NCBI RefSeq assembly: GCF_034676545.1 | Contig: NZ_JAUCBZ010000003.1 | Span: 1-12,727, forward strand | DNA from: Pararhodobacter sp. | GTDB lineage: Bacteria; Pseudomonadota; Alphaproteobacteria; Rhodobacterales; Rhodobacteraceae | Reading direction: 5' to 3' | DNA length: 12,727 bases | In this document: positions 5,746 through 12,727 of the stretch, piece after piece | Numbering within the stretch: position 1 is the first letter of the stretch | Layout: each line of letters starts with the position of its first letter | Program-made: the position numbers and the translations under genes | The notes under the pieces: model-generated | Database searches by the model: none | What the model was told of the DNA's origin: nothing | The model's input: only the letters and a program-made list of their open reading frames with translations

Positions 5746-8547
5746 ATGAACGCTGTTGAAATCGAACAGGCCATTTCCGATCTGGCCGAGCAGCCGTTTG
5801 ATGCCGCTGAATTCCCTTATCTCTTCCTTCAGGCGTTCGGGAACAAGGAAACCACCCTCAAGCGCCTGCGCAAGGGGGAGAGCAACAGGTCTGATATCGG
5901 CGGCGTCCTCCAGACCAATAACATCCATATCGCCATCGCCCCACCCGGCGAGGTCACGGCCACTCTTGCCGCCCTGAAGGCCAGCCCGGCCACGACACGG
6001 GCGAAGGCCAAGTTCATTCTTGCCACGGATGGAGACTGGTTCGAGTCCGAAAACCTCATTGATGGCGAAACCGTTGCCTGCCCCTATGGTGATTTTCCCA
6101 ACAAGTTCGGCTTTTTCCTGCCTTTGGCCGGCATCACCACGGTCAAGCAGATCCGCGACAGCTCGTTCGATATCCGCGCCACCAGCCGGCTTAACCGGCT
6201 GTATGTGGAACTGCTGAAGGATAATCCCGAGTGGGGAGCAGATGCGCAGCGCACCGCCATGAACCACTTCATGGCGCGGCTTATTTTCTGCTTCTTCGCG
6301 GAGGATACCGATATTTTTGATGGCACCGGCCGCTTCACCACCACGGTGGAGCAGATGAGTGAGAAGGATGCCTCCAACACCCATGAGGTGATTGGCACCC
6401 TGTTCCGCGCCATGAACCTGAAGCGGGAAGAAAGGGCGGCGGCGGGTATTCCGCGCTGGGCCGATGAGCCGTTTCCCTATGTGAATGGCGGGCTGTTTTC
6501 CGGTGAGATGGAGGTACCGCGCTTCAGCAAAATGGCGCGCTCCTATTTCCTGCATATCGGCAATCTGGACTGGACGCAGATCAACCCCGATATTTTCGGC
6601 TCAATGATACAGGCTGTGGCGAATGAGGAGGAGCGCGGCGAGTTGGGCATGCACTATACCAGCGTGCCCAATATCCTGAAGGTGCTGAACCCGCTGTTTC
6701 TGGATGATCTGCGCGCAAAGTTGGAAGAGGCCGGCACCAGCCATCGCAAGCTGGTGAATTTGCGCAACCGCATGGCGCGCATCCGGGTGTTTGACCCGGC
6801 CTGTGGATCAGGCAATTTCCTTGTCATCGCCTACAAGGAAATGCGGAAGATCGAGGCTGAGATCAATGCGCGCGAGAATGAGCATTCGCGCAAGAGCGTC
6901 ATTCCGCTCACCAATTTCCGGGGCATCGAGATCCGTGATTTTGCGGCAGAGATTGCCCGCCTTGCGCTCATCATCGCCGAATATCAGTGCGATGTGCTTT
7001 ATCGCGGCAAGCAGTCTGCACTGAATGACTTTCTGCCGCTGGGAAAAGAAAACTGGATCATCTGCGACAATGCCCTGCGGGTGGACTGGCTGAGCATTTG
7101 TCCGCCGACAGGAACCGAGGTGAAGCACAGGGCGGATGACCTGCTGCATGAGGTGCAAGAGCGGGCCGAAGTCGAGTTCGAGAACGAGGGTGGGGAGACA
7201 TATATTTGCGGGAACCCGCCGTATCTGGGGTCTGCTTGGCAGGACGCGGAGCAAAAGGCAGATCTATTGGTGATCTTTGGCAACAGAACATCGAACTGGA
7301 AGTCGCTCGACTATGTCGCAGGATGGTTCATGAAGGCGGCGGACTACGGCACTCAGGCAAATTCAGCGGCCGCATTCGTTGCAACGAACTCGATATGTCA
7401 AGGACAGCAAGTGCCTGTTCTCTGGCCGCTTATCTTTCAAACAGGCCACCAGATAGCCTTCGCGCATACATCATTCAGGTGGTCCAATCTTGCCAGTCAT
7501 AATGCCGGCGTGACGGTCGCTATTGTTGGTATTTCAAATCATCCGGACAAAAAGCGTTTGCTTTTCTCGATCGAAGAGGATCGAGAAAGTATCGTTCAAG
7601 TTACCGAAAATATTAATGGATATCTTGTCGCAGGACCAAATGTCGAAATCGTAAAAAATGTAAGCCCCATGTCATCTGTTGGCATAATGGATAGGGGAAG
7701 TAGTCCGGTCGATGGAGGGCATTTGCTTTTGACGCGTGACGAAGTTCGGTTGATGGGCCTCTCATCGCTCGAATCTCAGCGGTTTGTGAGGCGAGTATAT
7801 GGCTCCGCTGAGTTTATCCGTGGGGCCCAACGGTTCTGTCTATGGGTTGCGGATGAAGACGCCAGCCGCGCACAGGCAATCCCAGAACTACGTAATCGCA
7901 TCGATTCCGTGCGCGCTATGCGTCTAGCGAGCCGCAAGGCTGCCACGCGCGAGGGCGCAGGCCATCCGCACCGTTTTGACGAACGTCGCCAAGTGGGGGA
8001 CGAGAGAATAGTAGCAATACCCCGTATATCGTCAGAGTCGAGAGAATATATTCCTGCCGGACTGCTAGAGCCGGGCAACATCATTACTGATCTAAATTTC
8101 GGCATATACGATGCCCCCCTCTGGAACATGGCACTCATCGTCTCGCGTCTGCATCTGGTCTGGATTTCCACTGTCTGCGGCAAGATGAAAACTGACTTCC
8201 GCTATTCCAACACCCTCGGCTGGAATACCTTCCCCGTTCCCACCCTGATCGAAAACAACAAGGCCGCCCTCACCCGCTGCGCCGAGGATATTCTTCTGGC
8301 GCGCGAGCATTATTTCCCGGCCACCATTGCTGATATGTATGATCCAAAACGCATGGACACCGAGTTTCCACGCGTGCGCGAAGCCCATGAACGCAATGAT
8401 GAGGTGCTGGAGCGCGTCTATATCGGCCGCCGCTTCCGCAACGATACCGAGCGGCTGGAAAAGCTGTTTGACATGTACACGAAGATGACTGCCGCCTCAG
8501 GCGCGCCAAAGCGTGGCAAGGCCAAAAAGGCTGGGGCTGAGGCCTGA
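5746..8547 (+). CDS. MmeI-like N6-adenine DNA methyltransferase lacking a recognisable nuclease motif
   Basis: The start is ATG 5746, 5 nt after GGAGG, giving 933 residues. An N-terminal domain (about 1-200, with 'FLQAFGNKETTLKRLRKG') corresponds to the MmeI N-domain, but I see no D-x9-ExK nuclease signature. A helical spacer (about 205-320) precedes the methyltransferase core. SAM-binding motif I 'VFDPACGSGNFL' is at 348-359, 'NFRGIEIRDFAAEIA' is near 390, and catalytic motif IV 'GNPPYLG' is at 489-495. The order I then IV with the target-recognition part behind it is the gamma arrangement that methylates adenine N6. Recognition region about 498-795; 'CGKMKTDFRYSNTLGW' and a helical C-terminal domain close the protein. 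It supplies self-marking for the operon. The recognition region is markedly poorer in GC than its flanks. The stop overlaps the rhuM start by one base. Confidence 0.92.
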   Translation: MNAVEIEQAISDLAEQPFDAAEFPYLFLQAFGNKETTLKRLRKGESNRSDIGGVLQTNNIHIAIAPPGEVTATLAALKASPATTRAKAKFILATDGDWFESENLIDGETVACPYGDFPNKFGFFLPLAGITTVKQIRDSSFDIRATSRLNRLYVELLKDNPEWGADAQRTAMNHFMARLIFCFFAEDTDIFDGTGRFTTTVEQMSEKDASNTHEVIGTLFRAMNLKREERAAAGIPRWADEPFPYVNGGLFSGEMEVPRFSKMARSYFLHIGNLDWTQINPDIFGSMIQAVANEEERGELGMHYTSVPNILKVLNPLFLDDLRAKLEEAGTSHRKLVNLRNRMARIRVFDPACGSGNFLVIAYKEMRKIEAEINARENEHSRKSVIPLTNFRGIEIRDFAAEIARLALIIAEYQCDVLYRGKQSALNDFLPLGKENWIICDNALRVDWLSICPPTGTEVKHRADDLLHEVQERAEVEFENEGGETYICGNPPYLGSAWQDAEQKADLLVIFGNRTSNWKSLDYVAGWFMKAADYGTQANSAAAFVATNSICQGQQVPVLWPLIFQTGHQIAFAHTSFRWSNLASHNAGVTVAIVGISNHPDKKRLLFSIEEDRESIVQVTENINGYLVAGPNVEIVKNVSPMSSVGIMDRGSSPVDGGHLLLTRDEVRLMGLSSLESQRFVRRVYGSAEFIRGAQRFCLWVADEDASRAQAIPELRNRIDSVRAMRLASRKAATREGAGHPHRFDERRQVGDERIVAIPRISSESREYIPAGLLEPGNIITDLNFGIYDAPLWNMALIVSRLHLVWISTVCGKMKTDFRYSNTLGWNTFPVPTLIENNKAALTRCAEDILLAREHYFPATIADMYDPKRMDTEFPRVREAHERNDEVLERVYIGRRFRNDTERLEKLFDMYTKMTAASGAPKRGKAKKAGAEA
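7563..7588. repeat. Inverted repeat (10-bp arms, 6-nt loop) within the methyltransferase recognition region
   Basis: TTTCTCGATC (7563-7572) and GATCGAGAAA (7579-7588) are perfect inverted copies around GAAGAG. The repeat lies in the low-GC recognition block of the methyltransferase gene. A repeat this good is expected about 0.2 times by chance in a window of this size, so it is suggestive only. Confidence 0.6.
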
Positions 8548-9560
8548 TGGCTGGCGAGATCATTCTCTACGATACCGAGGATGGCTCCACCGTCATCCAG
8601 TTGCGGGCGCGGGATGGTTCCGTTTGGCTCACGCAGATGGGAATGGCTGAGCTGTTCCAGACCAGCGTTTCCAATATCAACAAGCATATCAAGGTGATAA
8701 TCGCAGAGGGTGAGCAGGATGGGGCAACTATTGAGTATTACTCAATAGTTCGATCCGAGGGCGCGCGCACCGTTAAGCGGCAGGTGGCGCATTACAGCCT
8801 GCCGATGATTCTGGCTGTTGGTTTTAAGGTGCGCAGCCCGCGTGGCGTCCAGTTCCGGCGCTGGGCAACCGCCAGCCTGTCCGAATATCTGGTCAAGGGC
8901 TTCGTCATGAATGACGAGCGCCTGAAAGACCCCGAGGCAGACTATTTCGAGGAACTGCTGGCGCGCATCCGCGACATCCGCTCCTCGGAAAAGCTGTTTT
9001 ACAGGAAGGTTCTGGATATTTATGCCACCAGTGTGGACTATGACAGTAATGCGGAGACTTCCCGCCTGTTTTTCCAGACCGTGCAGAACAAGATGCACTG
9101 GGCGGCACATGGGCACACCGCCGCCGAGATAGTTGTGGAACGGGCGGATGCCGGCAAGGATCATATGGGCCTGACCTCATGGGCCAACCAGTCCAAAGGC
9201 GGGCCGCCGCGCAAGGCCGATGCTGTTGTCGCCAAGAACTATCTGGCGGACGATGAGATTGATGCCCTCAACCGGATTGTCACGGCCTATCTGGAATTTG
9301 CGGAGCTTCAGGCCATGAACCGCAAGCCCATGACCATGCGCGACTGGATCAGCAAGCTGGATGATTTCCTGCGCCTGAGTGACCGTGATGTGCTGACCCA
9401 TGCCGGGCATGTGACCGCTGAAATAGCCCGGCTGAAAGGCGGTGAGGAGTTCGACCGCTGGCATGCCCGCGCGATAGAAGAGCCAAGCGCGGTGGAGCGG
9501 CATTTCACCGAGGCGCTGAAAAAGGCAAAAACACTGGCAAAAGGTGTGAAGAAGACATGA
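8547..9560 (+). CDS. rhuM: RhuM-family protein, accessory gene of the restriction-type operon
   Basis: This 337-residue protein matches the RhuM family throughout. It has an N-terminal winged-helix-like part 'VWLTQMGMAELFQTSVSNIN' (26-45) and the conserved 'YSLPMILAVGFKVRSPRGVQ' (83-102) followed by 'FRRWATASLSEYLVKGF'. Next come 'NDERLKDP' (122-129) and the block 'FFQTVQNKMHWAAHGHTAAE' (175-194) ending in a 'MGLTSW' motif (207-212). A second His-rich helix has 'HAGHVTAEIA' (285-294). RhuM was named in a Salmonella pathogenicity island, but family members occur widely inside restriction-modification loci, often between the modification and restriction genes, as here. The biochemical role is not established; a DNA-binding regulator or an assembly factor is likely from the N-terminus. 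It shares one base with the methyltransferase stop and 4 nt with the helicase start. Confidence 0.9.
   Translation: MAGEIILYDTEDGSTVIQLRARDGSVWLTQMGMAELFQTSVSNINKHIKVIIAEGEQDGATIEYYSIVRSEGARTVKRQVAHYSLPMILAVGFKVRSPRGVQFRRWATASLSEYLVKGFVMNDERLKDPEADYFEELLARIRDIRSSEKLFYRKVLDIYATSVDYDSNAETSRLFFQTVQNKMHWAAHGHTAAEIVVERADAGKDHMGLTSWANQSKGGPPRKADAVVAKNYLADDEIDALNRIVTAYLEFAELQAMNRKPMTMRDWISKLDDFLRLSDRDVLTHAGHVTAEIARLKGGEEFDRWHARAIEEPSAVERHFTEALKKAKTLAKGVKKT
8726..8750. repeat. Perfect 25-bp inverted repeat inside rhuM
   Basis: AACTATTGAGTA (8726-8737) and TACTCAATAGTT (8739-8750) are exact inverted copies around a single T. The block is AT-rich (7 G or C in 25) in a gene of about 60% GC and encodes residues 60-67 region 'TIEYYSIV' with rare codons such as ATA and TCA. 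Such a repeat is expected well under 0.01 times by chance in this window. Confidence 0.85.
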
Positions 9561-11608
9561 CCCGGAACGTCCCCTCCATCTCCGTTGCCTATGCCCACAC
9601 GGGCAAATCCTCCCGGCCCAACGAGCTTGGCATGCGCGTCATGCAGGAGCGCGCCTATGAAAAGCGCGGCGAACAATATCTGCTCATCAAGTCGCCGCCG
9701 GCATCGGGCAAGAGCCGGGCGCTGATGTTTATTGCGCTGGACAAGCTGCACAATCAGGACATCCGCAAAGCCATCATAGTGGTGCCGGAAAAGTCGATCG
9801 GCTCCAGCTTCAATGATGAACCGCTCTCCAAGTACGGCTTCTGGGCGGACTGGACCGTGGTGCCGAAATGGAACCTGTGCAACGCGCCGGGTACGGATGG
9901 CGGCAAGGTCAATTCGGTAAAGGCTTTCCTTGAGAGCGAAGACCGGATTCTGGTGTGCACCCATGCCACCTTCCGCTTTGCCGTGGACCGCTTCGGGATC
10001 GAGGTATTCGATGACTGCCTGATCGCGGTGGATGAATTCCATCACGTTTCCGCCAACCCGGACAACAAGCTGGGCGCGCATCTGGGGGCTTTGATTGCGC
10101 GCGATCGCGTGCACCTTGTGGCAATGACCGGCTCCTATTTCCGGGGCGATGCGGAAGATGTGCTCTCGCCCGAGGATGAGGCGAAGTTCGATAAGGTGAC
10201 CTACACCTATTATGAGCAGCTCAATGGCTATCAGTGGCTGAAGCAGCTTGATATCGGCTACTATTTCTATTCCGGTTCCTATGCCGACGACATCCTTGAT
10301 GTGTTGGACCCGACCAAAAAAACCATCGTGCATATTCCCAGCGTCAATTCACGCGAGAGCACGAAGGACAAGATCAAGGAGGTCGAGCATATCATCGGCG
10401 CCCTGGGGGATTGGCAGGGCACGGACCCGCAGACCGGCTTCCAGCTGGTGAGGACGCCGGAAGGGCGTGTTCTGCGCATCGCTGACCTTGTGGATGATGA
10501 TCCGGCCAAGCGGGATCGGGTCTCGGTGGCGCTGAAAGATCCGGCGCAGAAGAACAATCGCGATCATGTCGATATCATCATTGCGCTGGGCATGGCGAAG
10601 GAGGGCTTTGACTGGATCTGGTGCGAGCATGCGCTGACTGTCGGCTACCGCTCCAGCCTCACCGAAGTGGTGCAGATCATCGGCCGCGCCACCCGTGATG
10701 CTCCGGGCAAGACCCGTGCCCGCTTCACCAATCTCATTGCCCAGCCGGATGCGGCTGATGAGGCTGTGACAGAAGCTGTCAATGATACGCTCAAAGCCAT
10801 TGCCGCCAGCCTGCTAATGGAACAGGTGCTGGCCCCGCGTTTCGAGTTCAAGCCCAAGAACCCGCAGAATGTTGCTGATCCCGACTATGATTATGGCGAA
10901 GGCGGCTATGATCCTGAGAAGTGCAATATCGGTTTCAACGAGGAGAGCGGCCAGTTCCAGATCGAGATCAAGGGACTGGTGCCGCCAAGGAGCGAGGCGG
11001 CGCAACGCATCTGCCAGAAAGACCTGAATGAGGTTGTCGCGGCATTCGTGCAGGACAAGACCGCGCTGGAGCGTGGCCTGTTTGATGAGGAACTGGTGCC
11101 GGAAGAGCTGACCCAGCTGCGTATGGGCAAGATCGTGAAGGCGAAATATCCGGAACTGGATGCGGAAGATCAGGAAGCCGTGCGCCAGCATGCCATCGCT
11201 GCGCTCAATTTCACCCAGCAGGCCAAGAAGGTTGTACTTGATGATGCGGGCGAAGAGCGCGAGCCCGGGGCAAACACCGCCTTTGTTGATGGTGTGCGCA
11301 AATTTGCCCTGAGTGTCAAAGAGCTGGATATTGACCTGATCGACCGGATCAACCCGTTTGGAGAGGCTTACGCCATCCTCTCGAAGGCCATGACGACCGA
11401 AAGCCTGCAACAGGTGGCCGCTATTATCGGGGCCAAGCGGATTGCCCTGTCTCCTGATGAGGCCCGTGAATTGGCCAAGCGTGCTGTCCAGTTCAAGAAT
11501 GATCGCGGGCGGCTTCCCTCTCTCACGGCCGCTGATCCATGGGAAAAGCGCATGGCAGAAGGGGTGGCGTTTCTTCAGCGCATGAAGCAGGAGGCCAGCC
11601 GTGGCTAA
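9557..11608 (+). CDS. SF2 DEAD/DEAH-type helicase (restriction translocase-like)
   Basis: The 683-residue protein starts at ATG 9557, overlapping the rhuM stop by 4 nt. Superfamily 2 motifs are in order. Walker A is 'KSPPASGKS' (45-53), Walker B is 'LIAVDEFHH' (155-163) with the DEFH box, and a motif III equivalent 'AMTGS' (189-193) follows. In the second RecA domain are 'IALGMAKEGFDWIW' (342-355) and motif VI 'QIIGRATR' (373-380). The C-terminal 290 residues are helical and charged, with no nuclease motif that I can see. It should hydrolyse ATP and move along or remodel DNA, as the helicase part of type I or III restriction enzymes does. The nuclease is apparently supplied by the next gene. 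The two genes overlap by 8 nt, which suggests a stable pair of products. Confidence 0.92.
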   Translation: MTRNVPSISVAYAHTGKSSRPNELGMRVMQERAYEKRGEQYLLIKSPPASGKSRALMFIALDKLHNQDIRKAIIVVPEKSIGSSFNDEPLSKYGFWADWTVVPKWNLCNAPGTDGGKVNSVKAFLESEDRILVCTHATFRFAVDRFGIEVFDDCLIAVDEFHHVSANPDNKLGAHLGALIARDRVHLVAMTGSYFRGDAEDVLSPEDEAKFDKVTYTYYEQLNGYQWLKQLDIGYYFYSGSYADDILDVLDPTKKTIVHIPSVNSRESTKDKIKEVEHIIGALGDWQGTDPQTGFQLVRTPEGRVLRIADLVDDDPAKRDRVSVALKDPAQKNNRDHVDIIIALGMAKEGFDWIWCEHALTVGYRSSLTEVVQIIGRATRDAPGKTRARFTNLIAQPDAADEAVTEAVNDTLKAIAASLLMEQVLAPRFEFKPKNPQNVADPDYDYGEGGYDPEKCNIGFNEESGQFQIEIKGLVPPRSEAAQRICQKDLNEVVAAFVQDKTALERGLFDEELVPEELTQLRMGKIVKAKYPELDAEDQEAVRQHAIAALNFTQQAKKVVLDDAGEEREPGANTAFVDGVRKFALSVKELDIDLIDRINPFGEAYAILSKAMTTESLQQVAAIIGAKRIALSPDEARELAKRAVQFKNDRGRLPSLTAADPWEKRMAEGVAFLQRMKQEASRG

Positions 11609-12727
11609 GACCTTTACCGAGGAAGACGACGCGCTTCTGGCTGAACTCGGCATTGAGGTCGAGGAAAAGCAGGAGCGGCGCTGGACGGCGCGCGAGGAGC
11701 GGGTCATTGCCGGGTTCGAGGATATCCAGCGCTTTGTGGAACAGCACGGGCATGCGCCGCGCCATGGTGACGAGCGGGATATTTTCGAGCGCCTTTATGC
11801 GGTGCGGCTGGACCGGCTGCGTGAGCTTGAAGATTGCCGGACCCTGCTGGAATCATTTGATCATCAGGGGCTCCTTGCGGGTGCTCCTGTCGCTGTGCGC
11901 GAAGATCTGGATGAGCTGGATGATGATGCCCTGCTGGCAGAGCTTGGCATTGAGACCGCCACAACGGATGACATCACGGCGCTGAAGCATGTGAGGCCAG
12001 TTGCTGAAAGGCGGATGGCCGAGGAGATTGCCAATCGCGAGACATGCCGGGATTTTGAGAAGTTCCGCCCCCTGTTTGAGCAGGTGCAGCGTGATCTTCA
12101 GGATGGTGTACGCACCACGCGGCCTTTTGTGAAAGACGCGGGCTTCCTGAAAGCAGAGATCAAGCCGGGCCAGTTTTTCATCCTTGGCGGCCAGACCGTT
12201 TATGTGGCTGAGGTCGGGGAAACCATCAAAGCGCCAAATGGTGAAACGGATGCCCGCCTGCGTGCCGTTTATTCCAATGGCACAGAAAGCGACCTGCTTC
12301 TGCGCTCCCTTCAAAGGGCGCTCTATAAGGACGAGACGGGCCGTCGCATCACGGACCCGGTTGCAGGCCCCCTGTTCGCGGATCGCAATGAGGAGGGCGA
12401 TGAAGCCAGCGGCACGATCTATGTGCTGCGCAGCAAGTCTGAGCTCCCAGCAGTCACAGCGAACCGGAAATTGCTGCACAAGATCGGGGTGACGGGCGGG
12501 GACGTCGCACGCCGGATTGCCAATGCGGCCTTTGATCCGACATTCCTGATGGCGGATGTGGAAATAGTGGCGACCTATGAACTCTACAATATCAATCGCA
12601 CCCGGCTGGAGAACCTGATCCACAAGGTGTTCGGTTCAGCTCGTCTGGATATCAAGGTAGAGGATCGTTTCGGCCAGCCGGTTGTGCCGCGCGAATGGTT
12701 CCTTGTGCCACTATTCGTGATTGACGA
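11601..12727 (+). CDS. T5orf172/GIY-YIG nuclease-family protein (3' end outside the window)
   Basis: The frame is open from GTG 11601 to the end of the window (375 residues plus 2 bases, no stop), so the C-terminus is missing. AGGAGG lies about 8 nt upstream, and the start overlaps the helicase stop by 8 nt. Residues about 130-265 form an uncharacterised domain with 'FFILGGQTVYVAEVGE' (192-207). The nuclease-like domain follows: 'GTIYVLRSKS' (271-280) for the GIY strand, 'HKIGVTGGDVARRIANA' (293-309) for the YIG strand with the arginine helix, and E337 in 'RTRLENLIHKVF' as the candidate metal-binding glutamate. This is the GIY-YIG variant called T5orf172 or MUG113. The motif DDALLAELGIE occurs twice, at 9-19 and 108-118, flanking a helical segment. 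It is the likely cutting subunit of the operon. Activity is inferred; some family members have other roles. Confidence 0.85.
   Translation, partial: MAKTFTEEDDALLAELGIEVEEKQERRWTAREERVIAGFEDIQRFVEQHGHAPRHGDERDIFERLYAVRLDRLRELEDCRTLLESFDHQGLLAGAPVAVREDLDELDDDALLAELGIETATTDDITALKHVRPVAERRMAEEIANRETCRDFEKFRPLFEQVQRDLQDGVRTTRPFVKDAGFLKAEIKPGQFFILGGQTVYVAEVGETIKAPNGETDARLRAVYSNGTESDLLLRSLQRALYKDETGRRITDPVAGPLFADRNEEGDEASGTIYVLRSKSELPAVTANRKLLHKIGVTGGDVARRIANAAFDPTFLMADVEIVATYELYNINRTRLENLIHKVFGSARLDIKVEDRFGQPVVPREWFLVPLFVID

Overview
The window (about 60% GC with a strong G/C preference at third codon positions) reads as an accessory region of an alphaproteobacterium. An acetic acid bacterium or close relative is a plausible host, but this is a low-confidence guess from overall gene style, because no rRNA, tRNA or housekeeping gene is present. 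No integrase, attachment site or tRNA is visible, so the ends of the element lie outside the window.

Left part (1-1463): an unrecognised protein of about 226 residues on the + strand, then a convergent minus-strand toxin-antitoxin pair. The antitoxin is of the DUF3018/MazE-like type and the toxin is a MazF/PemK endoribonuclease. They overlap by 4 nt, and a promoter with a 12-bp palindrome sits just upstream of the antitoxin. About 520 nt without a convincing gene follows (1338-1860). It is rich in inverted repeats: a compact 74-nt three-stem fold (1529-1602), several short palindromes, and a hairpin (1811-1856) that would bury the ribosome binding site of the next gene.

Middle part (1861-5385): five tightly packed + strand genes form a replication and packaging module. 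They encode a small AlpA/excisionase-like DNA-binding protein, a zinc-finger plus Toprim primase-like protein, a DUF3987 P-loop helicase-like protein, a small zinc-ribbon protein and an Sf6 gp1-like terminase small subunit. No terminase large subunit, capsid or tail gene follows, so the set looks like a phage satellite or a degraded prophage rather than a complete phage.

Right part (5386-12727, running off the end): a good promoter match (5409-5437) is followed, at about the expected transcription start, by an 84-nt stem-loop and a leader of about 300 nt. A four-gene operon with overlapping ends comes next. It encodes an MmeI-like gamma-class adenine DNA methyltransferase without a recognisable nuclease motif, a RhuM-family protein, an SF2 DEFH-box helicase and a T5orf172/GIY-YIG nuclease-like protein. 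This is best read as a restriction-modification-like defence system in which modification, translocation and cutting are on separate polypeptides. It is carried as cargo next to the satellite-like module. The target-recognition part of the methyltransferase has clearly lower GC than its flanks, as expected if specificity has been swapped by recombination. A perfect 12-1-12 inverted repeat lies inside the rhuM coding sequence.
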